A stretch of 64,000 nucleotides of DNA from Yamagishiella unicocca (GCA_003116995.1 BDSL01000006.1:1702501-1766500); one strand, 5' to 3'. Shown: positions 13,001-25,049, counted from the first letter of the stretch. Program-made: numbers and translations. The notes: generated from the sequence alone by a model not told the origin.

Positions 13001-14452
13001 CGGCGCGGCGGAGGCGCTGCAGGCGCAGCCGCTGATGGCCGCGATACTGGCCGGCGCTGATGCCGCCGCCTCCGGCGGCGGCGGCGGCGGCTCCGCCGCC
13101 GCCGCCGGAGTGCCGGCTTACCTTCAAGGCCTGCCGCCTTCCGTCTCCAAGTACATATACGCGCAGCTGCAGCGCATCTATAACAGCGGCGGCAGCGGCG
13201 CTAAGTCCGGCCGGTTAGACCCTTACGGTGGTGGCGGCGGCGGCGCTGTGGGGTTTAGCATCGAGCAGTCCGTGGTGGCTATGGAGCTGCTGAACCAGAT
13301 GCTTCCGATGCTGGCTCAGGGAGTCGCGCAAGTGCGGACTCGCATGGGCGGCAGCGGCGGCGGCAGCGGCGCTTTGTCTTCCTCCGTGCCGTCATCCGTC
13401 AGCTTCGAGGCCTCGCGATCTCCTGTGGGCTCCGGTGCGTTGCAGGGCTCCCCGCTCCGGTCCAGTCGGAAAACACGTAGTGTCAACGACGGCGACAGCG
13501 GGGGCAGCAGCGGTTCCGTGTTCTCGGTGGGCGCAGCGGCGACGGCGGCGACGGCGGCGGTGGCGGCGGTGGCGGTGCCGTCACCGCCACAGCAGCCGCG
13601 GCTGCGCCATCAAACCCTGTCCCTCAGCACCCAAAACCACCACGTGGCCCCCAGTGGGGGCAACCGAACCGCCAACGGCAGCCGTCGTACCAAGGTCGGC
13701 GCCGCCGGAAGGGTGGGGTTCGGCAAGGGCGCCAGCTTGCCTGATCAGGACCAACTACGGCGGCAGCATGACTCACTGAGCGCCGACCGTTGGATGGTGC
13801 GTTGGGGTTTGGGGTCCAGGGAGGGAGGGAGGGCCGGGGCGGCGCGGAGGGTGCGAGGGATGTGATCGTTGGGGTGGGGGACGGTGGCGGCGGTGGCGGT
13901 GGCGGCCTGCCCGCCATCCCGCCTAAGCCCTGCTGGATCCCAGCCGGCGTTCCGCTCGCTTCGTACAGTGCCGCGCGCACACCGTGGTTTCGGAGCCGTA
14001 GCCGTAACCTTAGCCGGCTCCAACTCAGCCACCCTTCATAACGCCCTCCTCCCGGTCCTCGGCGTGAAGCGGGAAGCCGCCTACCGTGTACCTTGGCGGC
14101 CTACCCTAACGGCTCATCCTGATGCCCCCCCCTCCGCCCCTACTCACCCCCATTCCCGGCTCCGCAGGTGCGGGGGATCAACATGCAGCCGGTCGCCAAG
14201 CCAACGGGGCCGCCGCCACGTCACTCGCATGACGGGCTGGGTCTCACGGCACAGCCTAGCGGCGGCGGCGGCCGCGGTGGGGTGGTCTCGCAGAGGTGCG
14301 CTGCGGGCTCCAGGGAGGGCAGCGCGGCGGGCGAGGGCGGGGGGTCACACGGGGATGGGCCGGAGGCGGATTGCGGGGGGGGGTCGCAGCTTGGCAGTGC
14401 GTGGTGGACGACGGACGCGGGGATCGGGGATGGAGGCTGGCTTGGGGTTTGA
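4070..14452 (+). CDS. Large Ala-rich coiled-coil protein, family not recognised
   Basis: Model of about 1934 residues in ten exons: 4070-4243, 5160-5216, 5917-5988, 6507-6645, 6987-7099, 7775-7966, 8185-9534, 10085-10303, 10593-13796 and 14168-14452. All junction phases agree. The sixth exon is doubtful, because a strong polypyrimidine-TAG acceptor lies at 7827 in another frame. The start is MDPEAGFVDPQDTLEMLRDA. The first six exons give a charged, helical N-terminus. Exons 7-9 give long heptad-like Glu/Arg/Ala helices, probably coiled coil (for example REVRLAALRAAARDEKRL), with acidic Asp runs. The rest of exon 9 is disordered Pro/Gln/Ser/Gly sequence with short conserved-looking islands such as YLQGLPPSVSKYIYAQLQRI. 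No enzymatic motif, membrane segment or signal peptide is visible. A scaffold or cytoskeletal role is only a guess. The gene call is strong; the terminal exon is moderate. Confidence 0.75.
6178..6280. repeat. 10-bp minisatellite in intron
   Basis: About ten copies of a 10-base unit, consensus GCATCAGCGG, lie in tandem in the intron 5989-6506 of the large coiled-coil gene. Copies differ by single changes (AGTGG, AGCAGG). Confidence 0.9.
7292..7391. repeat. (CAC)n trinucleotide tract in intron
   Basis: Roughly 30 CAC units with a few TAC and GTC interruptions lie in the intron after 7099. Reading frames through it give poly-His, poly-Thr or poly-Pro and are not taken as coding. Confidence 0.9.
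9935..10059 (+). repeat. Dispersed intronic repeat segment
   Basis: Holds two copies of CCACGGGTCTTCCTCGAA (about 9990-10008 and 10036-10053). These are preceded by TTCTCCAGCATGCA and an AAACGGTTTT block, which recur at about 6903-6950 in another intron of the same gene. The CCACGGGTCTTCC word also appears near 19774, and inverted near 1334-1390 and 15219-15240. Confidence 0.7.
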
Positions 14453-16455
14453 GGCTGCCTTGGGGGTGCAGGGAGTCAGTTGGGCACCTCCAAGAGCAAC
14501 CAGTGACCTCCCTCTTCCCCCCCGCCCTCTCCCCCCGCCACCGTCCCCACCTCCCCTGCGGCTCCCAGGGAGGCGTTCCTCCCGCCATTAGGTAACAAGC
14601 TGACGGCAGTACGACACTGACGCACCGTACGACAACATCCTGAACCCAGTTAGACCCGGATGCCTTCCGGAAGGTTAGGGCGGAAGCGGTTGGAGAGGAC
14701 GGTTGGAGATGACAGTTTGAGAGGACGGTTGGAGAGGACGAGAAGCGACCTGCTTGCAGCAGGTCCCTCCGCGGCCCACCCCTGGAGCCGACAGGGGCCG
14801 CCGCCGTACCCTCTCCCAACAGACCGAGGTTTACACTGCACCTGAAGGCTTGAAACGACAACCCAGGCAACCCCACTTCTTTGACTTTGAGGCTTGCTGT
14901 TAACGTCAGCGCCTAGACTACTGCGTCCTGCACAAACTGCCATTCGACAGACAGTTCCCATCAGCACTGGCGAGCACTCACTCTCGGAAGGGACCCCTAC
15001 CGGACAACACCTCTACCGGGGGGGGCGCTTTTGTTTGGTTGGGTCGGGGCACATCGCAATTGACATCGCATCATGGGTGACGACGCTCCACTTTGCGAGG
15101 AGCCGTACTGCACTTTTGCGGGATGTCATACAATATTTGCACAGTGCATTCACGAACGCCGCACGAGCGCACGGCATCTCCGGCCGCCGCATCACCTTCG
15201 TGGTTGTGTTAGTTTACAGGGTTTCGAGGAGGACCCGTGGCGTTTAGGTTACAGGGTTGGCGCGCATGGGTAAGGGAGAGGGGGGAGGATGGGCGAGCGG
15301 GGTGGATTGGTTGGCGCGACTTAGCAGGATTGGGTTGTAGCATTGGGGTGGCGTCCCGACCCGCGGGACAGTACGTAAGCATCCATGACTTTCACCTACA
15401 TGTCGACGGCGATGTACAGAGCGAGCGAGTGACAGTTTGGTGCTGGCTGGGCGGGTGCGTCTACTAGCTGCATATGTGGGTGCAGGACGGGGGGCGCGAT
15501 GCGACGCCGCCACTCGACGGCGCGGCTCAAGCGCCCTCGCGTGTGGGTGCGCTCACCACAGGTGCGTGTCACGATCAGGTACCGTGCCATGATCAGGTAC
15601 CGTGCCATGATCAGGTACCGTGCCATGATCAGGTACCGTGTGGAGGCAGGATGTCGTGATGCGTGATATGCCATGCACCGCTTCGAGGCAGGATGCTGCT
15701 GCTGGCGGGCCACCGCCCGGCGGTCTGTTGTGGCGGTGTTGCGCTCCTGTGCCGGGGTCGGCACGCTGCCTTTCGAAGGGGGCTGCAAGGGCTCTGCCCG
15801 GAGGAGCGCGCTGTAAGGGCTGCCCGGAGGAGGCCAGGTTCGGGTTTGTGGTGATGACCCAGGCAGAGGTGCGTGCTAGAGTGGCGGGGAGGCGGCTCTT
15901 GAGGCGGCGGCCCGGCGGTGGACCCCGGGCCTGCTGATGACGGGGGATTGCTTCTCGACGACGCGGGTGGTAAGGGCGCGGGGGGGCCGCCGGCGGTGGC
16001 GCGGGGGGCCGCCGGCGGTGGCGCGGGGGGCCGCCGGCGGTGGCGCGGGGCGGTGGCGCGGGGGGCCGCCGGCGGTGGCGCGGGGGGCCGCCGGCGGTGG
16101 CGCGGGGGGCCGCCGGCGGTGGCGCGGGGCGGTGGCGCGGGGGGCCGCCGGCGGTGGCGCGGGGGGCTCTGGCGGTGGCGCGGGGGGCTCTGGCGGTGGC
16201 GCGGGGGGCTCTGGCGGTGGCGCGGGGGGCTCTGGCGGTGGCGCGGGGGGCTCTGGCGGTGGCGCGGGGGGCTCTGGCGGTGGCGCGGGGGGCTCTGGCG
16301 GTGGCGCGGGGGGCTCTGGCGGTGGCGCGGGGGGCTCTGGCGGTGGCGCGGCTGCTGTAGCTACCGACCCAGTAGGCTTGAACTGACGGCGGGGGTGGGA
16401 TTGTACTGATGACCTGATGTGCTAGACGTGGACACGTGGGCGTGTACGGCTGTGC
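14453..16455. repeat. Gene-free spacer with minisatellites
   Basis: No gene recognised. At 15571-15640 there are four copies of an 18-base unit containing TGATCAGGTACC, that is, overlapping TGATCA and GGTACC palindromes. At about 15977-16351 a 21-base unit (core GGCGGTGGCGCGGGG) is repeated about 17 times. The first half of that array carries CCGCC and the second half CTCTG between cores, so two sub-arrays expanded separately. A short AGAGGACGGTTGG repeat lies near 14695-14740. Confidence 0.85.
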
Positions 16456-17120
16456 GTGTTTCAAAGCAGCTCGACTTACAAGGCAGCGAATGCCGTAAGG
16501 GCGACGTTTATTGACCGATTCCGATGGGGGCCTTACGTCCTGAGGGGGGCCTTACGTCCTGAGGAGGGCGACGGTGTCAGGGCGCGACCAGCACTCATAT
16601 ATTCAGGGATAGAGGGAAATAGCAATACGGCTGGGTCGGGGACCCGGGCCGGGCGCCTTTGGTTCCCTCAAAAGGTTATGAGCCCCGCCCCGCTGCCAGG
16701 GCGAGCGCGCCTAGGAAGGTCACCGCTCGGGGCCCCGCAGTGCGCATTGTGTTGCGGCGAGGTGGAGGAGTTAACCTTGGCATCCTGCATTTCGCGCCGG
16801 CTCGGACGAATAGCACCTGCAGTAAGATATGCCCAATGGAGCAGCAAACACTGCCGCTCGCCCCCATCTGACCCCTCATCTACACCGCCCGAATGTCCGA
16901 GAAGATTTCCGTACCAACCGGAACCCAACAGAAATGGCCACACAATCGAAGATAGCATGACCATGACACAGCATAAGGTGGCCCCTCCCGACCCTTGGTC
17001 AGCGAAATGTAACGTATGCCTCTTCAATCCATTGGTCAGCGATCACTGCTTCCCAGGGGCTCCTCCGCCACAGGCGGGATGGGACACATGCATCAGCAGG
17101 TATCAGGCAAGGTCGCTGGC

Positions 17121-17970
17121 CGTTTGTGGGCGTGGCAGTAGGGCCGGCTTGCGTGCTGTTGGGGTGCTGCGCGACCGTGCAGTAGCGTGCTTTACTGTTG
17201 CATGCAAAGGGCGCGATTCAAGGTGGTATTATTGTCCAGCCCGGGCGAACCCGAGCCAAGAGGATGGACCCATTCCGGGCGTCAACGTACGACAGCCGGG
17301 GCTCAACCCAGCAGACGCCCCCAAGAGCGCAGACAAGCCTCGGGGAGCACAACAGGTGCCGGGCAAAACCAGGAGAAGAGGGGGGGGCCATAAAGACGAG
17401 GCCACACCAGCGCTAGCAGCCAAACATACGCTCCAAAAGGCATAGAAGGGACACCCCACCGCGCCGAAGGCGGCGGGGCCTCAACAGAAAACAACCCAGG
17501 CGCCCCATGGCCCACCGCCACAAAAACGGCGAGAGCAGCCGACAGCCCGGACCGATGCGCCCAAGGCCCCACCCACCCGCAGATCAGCAACCGCTGTCAA
17601 CTGCGCGCGAGCGCACGGCACCAGGCGGGGGCCCCCAGGGGGGCAACGCTCCACCGGCCGGCGCGACGCAGCCCGGAGCGTGCGGCCGCTGAGTTCAATC
17701 GCACTGAGGGCGGTCAGGGCGACAACATTTAAAGCACACTGCTCACAGCCAGGGGTGCTTGAACCAGCCACAGCCCCACACGGGCCAGCGGCCGGACCCA
17801 AGCACGGTGGTATACTTTTAGTGCGTCGGTTGGCTTTGCATTGGGAGGAAGACGGCAGGGATGCGTTTGTGGGTGTGGCAGTAGGGCCGGGTGGCGTGAT
17901 GTCGGGGTGCTGTGTGGACGTGTAGTAGCGTCCTTGACTGTTGCATGCAAAGGGCGCGATTCAAGGTGGT
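17121..17970. mobile_element. Possible element bounded by 106-bp direct repeats
   Basis: Nearly matching direct repeats lie at 17121-17226 and 17864-17970. Both begin CGTTTGTGGG and end GGGCGCGATTCAAGGTGGT. The interval reads on the minus strand as an Ala/Val/Arg-rich frame (17481-17801) whose VVALTALSAIELSGRTLRAA segment resembles VVVLAAISAMEVGRRFMAAA in the retroelement remnant at 36288-36686. This could be a degenerate retroelement flanked by a duplicated sequence, or a local segmental duplication. No reverse transcriptase active-site motif was seen. Confidence 0.4.
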
Positions 17971-18639
17971 CTCATTGGCGTGCAGTGCGAGGACTGCATG
18001 CCGCCACGCTGACGCATGATGTACTTGAGGAGGTAGGGCGTGCATAGAGTCAAGGGCGAATAAGAGAGCTGCTATCCTCCACCGACTCCAGCTGCTGCAT
18101 CGTGGGACCCTCCCGCCGTATATCTATGATAGGAAGCCGCATTTTGCTACCGCATTAAGCCGATTGTAGTAAGTGTATTGACCTGGGAGAAATCCTTGGG
18201 TGTACACGCTGGGCTCAGGTAGGGCAAAGCACAAAACATCCAGTAAAATCACTACGCAATCGAAAGCAGTTTGGTGGGTGTAAGGGAAAACCTAATCCAG
18301 TCGTCGATGTCATTTTTCCGTTCGCATACGGATGGCAGTACACGGAGACGAGCCAGTCCGGCATAGGACAGCCTTAGCCCTTGGGTATTGAAGCTACAAT
18401 GGCCGTTTTAGAGGCCATAATTACGTAGCAATTACTTTTATTAGCCTAAAGCCCGTGCAGAGGCAGCTAACGGGTCTCTGAAGCAATTTTAGCTGTTTCC
18501 GACATGCATAGATATTAAGTACCGGTAATGGGCAACCACAAATATGGTATGGAGGCGACCAAAAGAGCCGTTCAAGCTGTATAGGCGCCCTAAGCAAAAC
18601 TCGTGCCCCTCTACCTCGCCTTTGCATTGAGTTCCAGCT
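17971..18639. other. Intergenic, probable promoter region
   Basis: AT-richer than its surroundings and without coding signal. It probably contains the promoter and 5' UTR of the gene starting at 18640. No clear TATA box or named element could be assigned. Confidence 0.4.
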
Positions 18640-21600
18640 ATGAATGCCACTCAGGCAATAAATGAGGAAGTTCCAACACCGGATAAGACCGGTGAAGACG
18701 CGGGACAGTCGTCGAGCTTCGACACTCTAGCTGGCGGTGAACAGGTATCGAACACCCAGGCCTGGATGGAGCGATACACGCGACACATAAAGCCCAACGA
18801 GCGCAGGCCGCCCAACATGTGGCGCCCTCTAGGCTTTAAGGTGCGGCCGTGGCTGCATCTCAAAAGACGGGTGGTAGGGAAGCCAGCAGAAGCATCATTA
18901 CATACCGCTTGCGGTAGATTTCCAATACTACTATGCATGGCTAAACGAGCTCTCAGCACCGCTGTGACGACCGCTTCGGTTGGCTTGTTCGGCGGCATTT
19001 GCCGCCGCTTCGCTGCCTGGGGCTCTGCAGCCCCGGTCAGCGCAACTACTACGGCAACACTGTCAACAGAAGCAGCGCCCACACCTCATCCACACCTCAT
19101 CCACACCTCGCCCACGCGCGCCACTCTTCTTCCCCTCCTCTCCTCCCGTCCCCCACCAGGGCGCCAAAAAGCCCCCGGCCGACATGCCCACGGAGAGCAA
19201 GTTCGGCGACCAGGTGGTGACCAAGGTGCTGCTGCTGGCGCGGTGGCGGGCCCGCGCGCGCAAGCAGGCGGACAGCCGGGGCTTCTCCATGGCTGCCAGG
19301 CGCCCCTGGCTGTCGCACTTCCGTGAACTTACGGAGCGAAGCAGCTGCGTTCTGGGGGCGGGCATGGAGCATGACGGCATGGATCCTCATGTAGACATGG
19401 CGCTGCAGGTGGGTGCTGCGGGCCGGACATAGCGTGTGTGTATGAGTTGGGGTTATATATTAGGCCGGTAACTCGACATAGGAAGTGTAGCTGGTGCATA
19501 GTCTTCGGGGGGAGGTGGAGGTGGAGGGGGAGGGCGGGTGTGGGTGGCAACTGGCAAAGGGTGGGGGATGAGGAGGACTCGTACCATAGGGCGGACCCGC
19601 GAGCGGGGGGCATGAAGGACGCAGCGTGGGTGGATGGATGGGTGAGCGGGTGGTGTGCGATTGCCGCCCTGCGTTTGGCGGAACACGATCTCGCGGCTCC
19701 TCTCTCCTCTCTCCTCCTCTCCTCTCCTCTCCGCTCCCCAACCTGAGCGCCACAGTCTCTTCTATCCCACCCCTCCACGGGTCTTCCTCGAAACCCCTCC
19801 ACCGCTCACCATCGCCCGCCGGCCGCCGTCCCGGCCGCAGGTCGAGCTTGCTGAGCAGGACGAGCGCATCGCCCACGCCGCGGAGCAGCACCTGCAGGTG
19901 AGAGCCCCCCCGCCACCCTTGCGACCTCTCCCGCCAGTCGGCCCACCTCGCCGCACCTCGTGCTCGCAACACTTGGACGATGCCCCCGCCAACACCGTTA
20001 CTGCCGCCGCTGCTTCCGCTGCTGCTTCTGCGGCTCCAACCCTCCTTCTGCTGCCGCCGCTGCTTCCGCTGCTGCTGCGTCCGCTCCCGCAGGACTTCAC
20101 GCACATGGACGTCATTCGTGAGCGTGTGAAGATGGCCACGCGGGGAATGCAGCTCTGGACGGCGGTGGGTCACGGCAGCGGCCCCGGGAGGAGCAGACGG
20201 ACGGGAGGACAGGGGCTGGTGCAGTAGGCGGCACGGCAGTGGGGGGGGGTACATGAAGAACCGGTAACGGCAGTGGCGAGGGGGGGAAGGAGGGTGCCGG
20301 CGCTGGCAGCGGGGGACTGCACGTCAGCTGGGTGGACCTCCAGCCTGCCCGCCGACCTCTGTGTCAGCACCCTGTGCGCCGTTGGGTGCGATGCCTTGCA
20401 GGGCGAGGTTGTTTGTCCGGACGAGGACAACGGCGGCGACGAGGAGTACGACGGGGCGGAAGGGGCACCTGGCTCCGCTCTGTTTCCGAAGCTCAGCGCG
20501 CAGGTTGTGGCACGGCTGAAGGGAAGCGCCAGCGGCGAGGGCGACGGCGAGGGCGACGGCGACGGCGACGGCGAGGGTGAGGGTGAGGGTGAGGGTGAGG
20601 TGTCGCGCTGGCAGTCAGCAAGCGGCATCGCACCGTCCACACCCGGCGCCGACGGCGCGGTGGAGGATGCGGGCGGGCAAGATGATGGTGGCGGTGGCGG
20701 TGCTGGCGGTGCAGATCCTGACGACTCGGATGCGTACGACAGCGCCAATGAAGATGCGTACGTTACCGTCGATGATGTGTACGGCAGCGCTGATGAAGCC
20801 GTCGACGTCGGCGCCGGCGTCGGCGCCGAAGGGGTGGTGGTGGGGGCTCGGGGCGCTGCGACTGCCGTCGGTGATCGAGTCGAGCCGCGCCTCAAAGCAG
20901 CAACATCATCAACATCGCCCTTATCATCGTCAGCAGCAGCAGCAGCAGCGGCGGTCAACGGCAGCAGGTGAACCATTTCGCGCGTCCCGTTTTCTGGAAT
21001 GGGGGAGCGTCGAGTCAGGTGGATCTGCAACCGGCCCTGGAAATGCGCCATGGTTTCACTTGTATTGAAATGCTAGGGGTTGCAGTCGGATAGGACAGAC
21101 ACCGCGGGCTTTTTATCTCAAGACGGGAGGCCTTACGATGTGCCGCCCAGTAGCCAGTGTCGAGGCTAGGAGCTCCAGACCCCTTCCCAAGATACCTTCT
21201 TGGATCCTTATTGAATCCTTCCTAACGACACTCTGTTGCTGCGTCCACACCCGCCACCTCCCGTCTCTTCGGCTGCCAGGAACCCCACTGGAGCCGTCCC
21301 GGGAGCGCCGGGCCTGCAGGAGAGTGTTCCCCGAGCCGACCCTGCTGAGCCGCTGCTCGCCAGCCCGCCCCCAGCCAGCAGCGAGCCCAGCTCCCCCTGG
21401 CCTGCACGCGGCTCCTGGATGACGTACGCACAGGCGGGAAGGAAGAGGGCTTCAGGCCTGCCCAGCCCGCAGCCGCAGCCGCAGCCGCCGCAGCCGCCGC
21501 AGCAGGAGCAGCAGCAGGAGCAGACGGAGCAGCAGCAGCAGGAGCCGGTCGTGTCGCCCAGCCCAGACGTCGTGCCTCCGGAAGCCGAGGTGGGTTAGGC

Positions 21601-24600
21601 CGGGCCGGATTGTGGCGGGGCTGGTCGCTGTCGTCCCTGCTCTGGGCTGCGTCCTGGCCGGTGCGCACAGCCGAAGTGAGGTGGCTGACGCGGACGAACG
21701 GGCTCTTTGGGGGGAGGAATTTGAGTGGGTCAGTTCCTTCCCCACGCCCGTGGTCCTATGTATTTTGAGCCGAAGCTGTGGCTTTCGCTTTCACCCGCTA
21801 CGTCGGCTCGCTCCACTGTAACCTCATGTCCTCCTTCCCTTCCTTCCCTTCCTCCTTCTGCCCTCCGTTTTCCTACGTCGTCTTACTGGGTCTTCTCGCC
21901 GCTCCCCTCCCTCCCTGCCGCGCCCCTTTAGGCAGGCTTTGCGGCCCTGCAGCTGGACCTCCCGGACCGAGCACCCCAGCTGGCGCAGGCTCGAGGGGGG
22001 GCCCCGCTGCCTGCTGTGCCTGCCACCCAACGGCGGCGGGCCCCGCCGGCAACCCCCAAGGTGGGCGCCCTCGCCACCCACCACCACGACCACCACCACT
22101 CCTTCCGTTTACACCACTCAACAACAACAACACCAATGCCAATGCCAACTAATCTGCACCGCCGCCACGTGCCTCCCTCGCAACCCACCACGTGCCTCTT
22201 GTTGCTGCCGGTGCTGCCGCAGGCACCATCCCCGCCGCCTGTGCCGTACTTGCACGACATCGCTCCCGACCTGGGTGACCTGGACGCTTGCACCGTTGGT
22301 GGGCCCTTCCCTCCCCCCACCGGCCCGCTGACCAAGCAAAACCGCCCAGCGCCCGCCGCCAGCTCCCTCCTCATGAGCAAGGCCAACCGCAGCAAGCCCG
22401 CCAAAGCACCGGCGGCCGCCGCCACCGCCGCTCCCGCGGCGGGACCCGCCGCATCAGCGGCGGGACCAGCCACCGGAAAAGCACCCGTGGTGCGGGCTTC
22501 ACAGACCAAGGCCAGGTTGCAGACGAAGGCACCTGCCCGCCAGGTCGCGAAGTCGTCGCCGCTGCCGGCGGCGGCGGCTACGCCGCCGAAGTCCCGGGCC
22601 CCGGAGGGCTCTGGCGGCCGGGGCCCCCTGGCGCGCTCCAGATTGGCTTCCAACGGGCTGGGGCAGGAAGGAGGCGCTGGCGGAGGCGACGACGCCGTCG
22701 AGGAGGCCGAGCCGGTGGTTGTGTTGGAGGACTACCGCAGGGCGACGGGGCTGGCGACCGTGGACGCCGGTTCGTTCTTCAAGTTGAAGCCCTGCCCCTC
22801 GCTGCGCGCCGGCCCCGCCGGCCCCGCCGGCCCTGCTGGCCCCGCCGCGGGGCCGTTTCCGCATGGGAGGCCGGCCTCCCATGGCGACGAGGAGCGCTCC
22901 GCGGACAACACCTCGGGCAGCCATTGCCCTGCTAAACCAGAAACAGTACTCACCCCGATGACGTTTCCTGCGGCCGTGCCATGCTCGGGCTCGGGCTCGG
23001 GCTCGGGCTCGCCGCCGCCGCCGCCGCCGCCCACCAGGATTCTGTCCGAGGCGGCCTTACCGAAGCTGTCGCCGCTTACTGTCGATGTCGGCGGCGGCGG
23101 CGGCGGCCCTGAAGACGCCGACTACGCGCCAGCGTCGGAGCTGTCGCCGGCGGCGCCGGAGCTGTCGCCGCGGTTGTACGACGGTTATTTGAGATCCCGG
23201 GGGGGTGACTTCACGTCAGGGCACGACCCGATGTTGGCGCCGCTGTCGCCGGAGCGCACGGTGTCGCGCCCCAGACACGAGCGGGGCAGTAGCCCTTCGG
23301 GCCGCTTCCCTAACAGCTGGCCGTACGGATCGCACGACTCGTACAGTGTCCCCCCTCACCCGATCATGGCGGCGTTCATAAGCGCGCCGGGCATCCTGCC
23401 ACCCCTGGAGCCGTCGCCGCCGACCAAGGCCGCTCCAGGGATTGACCCGACGCCGCACCCCCCCGGCCGGCTGCTGCCGCTGACCAAGCAACTCCACTCC
23501 TTCCTCCCCTCCGCCGCCGCCTCCGCCGCCTCCGCCACCGCGTCGCCGGCGGCGGCGTCGCCGTTGTCGTACCCAGCCAGCCCCATCCCCAGCATCGGCT
23601 CGCCGTTGCGGGAGGGGGCTTGCGGCCGGTCCGTCATCGCAGCAGGACCCATGGGTCAGTTGCCGGCCGGGACTACGGCTCCACTCAGCCGCTTCGTCTC
23701 CCCCGCGCGCACTCTGAGGGCCACGACGGACAGCCTCGTCCCGCCTCGGGATGCGGCGTCCATGGCAACCCAGCACCGGGGCAGCTCCAGCGGCGTTGTC
23801 CCTTCTGTGCATTTGACGCAGCCGTCGGGCGGCGGCGACGTAGTTTCACGGATAGTGGCGGCCATCACCGGCACCTCGGCGCCGCTGCCTGCGTCGCGGT
23901 GGGTGGACGAAGTTGGTGTGGCTACCTTAGTGGGGCTCGGCAAACGGGAATAATGGGCGTACGATAATCGGGTACGGCCAAGGGGCAGCCTGGTCCGGCG
24001 CTCCGGGCAACAAGGGCTTTCCGATAAGGTGCTGCACCCACCAGGGGGGGGTGTGCGGACGGTTGTCGTGCGTCGCGCTTCGCACCCCAGTGTGCGGACG
24101 GTTGTCGTGCGTCGCGCTTCGCACCCCAGTGTGCGGACGGTTGTCGTGCGTCGCGCTTCGCACCCCAGTGTGCGGACGGTTGTCGTGCGTCGCGCTTCGC
24201 ACCCCAGTCGTCACTAACGGAAGCTCGCCCACGTCCCCCTGCGCTTACCCCTCTCGCCTTCCCCCGCCTCCCCCCGCCTCCCCCCGCCTTCCCCCGCCTC
24301 CCCCCGCCTCCCCCCGCAGGGCTATCCGCTTCGAATCGGACGACCTGCCCCTCAGCGCCGCCGCCCACAGCACCCTGCGCCGCTCCGTCCCGGCCCGCGC
24401 CTCCACCGTCTCCATGAGCGCCTTGCCGGTGGGCTCGTCGTCGCAGCACCACCAGCAGCTGCAGCGGCCCCTGTCAAACGTGCAACGAGCGGTGGGCAGG
24501 TCGCCCTCGGTCACGCAGGATGGCTACGCCACCGGCGTCGCCGCCGCCGCCGTAGCCACCGGCACCGGCACCGCCGCCAGCGGCTCGTCCCTGCACCCAC

Positions 24601-25049
24601 TGGCCCAGTCCGTACTCCTGGAGCGAAGCATGTCACGCCTGGGCAGTGACTCAGCTGCCGTACTTCCGGAGGCCGCGTCATTATTACGAACAGCGGGCAG
24701 CATGGCGCGCGGCCCCCCGCGTGCGTTCCTCCCGGAGCTGAGGGCCTCAGTCCACAACCAACCCCAACCGTTCGCCCTGGCCCGTGGGTTGGCGGGAAGT
24801 CGGGCCACCGCGGCGGACGGCGACGGCTCCGGCGCTTCCCAGCGCGAGCTGGTGGTCGTGGCGGTGGGCTCGCTGTCGGGGGAGGTGTCAGGGGGCCGGC
24901 TACCGGAAATTTCGGTGGCGACGGCGCCGCTGCCGCCAGCAGCGGCCGCGGCTGGTGGCCCGACGCGCGGCCTGCTGCCGCAGCATCCGCTGCAGCAGCA
25001 GCCGCATCAGCACCACAAGAGGCACTTGGTGCAGCAGTTGTCGCAGTAG
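18640..25049 (+). CDS. Large, mostly disordered protein, family not recognised
   Basis: Model of about 1329 residues in nine exons: 18640-18840, 19160-19408, 19841-19897, 20093-20164, 20402-20967, 21280-21589, 21932-22060, 22223-23898 and 24320-25049. Every junction keeps the frame, including two split Arg codons (AG|G at 20967/21280 and CG|G at 23898/24320). The start ATG at 18640 opens MNATQAINEEVPTPDKTGED. The first 190 or so residues look folded or helical (KFGDQVVTKVLLLARWRAR, HMDVIRERVKMATRGMQLW). The rest is acidic repeats (GEGDGEGDG), Gln/Pro tracts, Ala runs and many Ser-Pro dipeptides, typical of a regulated disordered protein. The last exon ends in a Gln/His-rich tail. No catalytic or DNA-binding motif was recognised. 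Existence is well supported; function is unknown. Confidence 0.75.
24053..24208. repeat. 39-bp tandem repeat, four copies, in intron
   Basis: Four essentially identical 39-base copies, each starting GTGCGGACGGTTGTCGTGCG and ending CGCACCCCAGT, lie in the last intron (23899-24319) of the disordered-protein gene. The near identity suggests recent expansion. A C-rich tract built on CCCCCGCCT follows, up to the acceptor at 24319. Confidence 0.95.

Noticed and set aside
15918..16464. Long frames on both strands (up to 303 codons) through the 21-bp array
   Set aside because: The unit length is divisible by three and lacks stops, so open frames are automatic; no unique sequence or splice support.
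16456..17445. 329-codon plus-strand frame
   Set aside because: Composition and motifs are not protein-like, and part of it is antisense to the retroelement-like frame.
24053..24208. Four identical 39-bp repeats considered as a CRISPR array
   Set aside because: Copies are directly adjacent with no spacers, and they lie in an intron of a nuclear gene.
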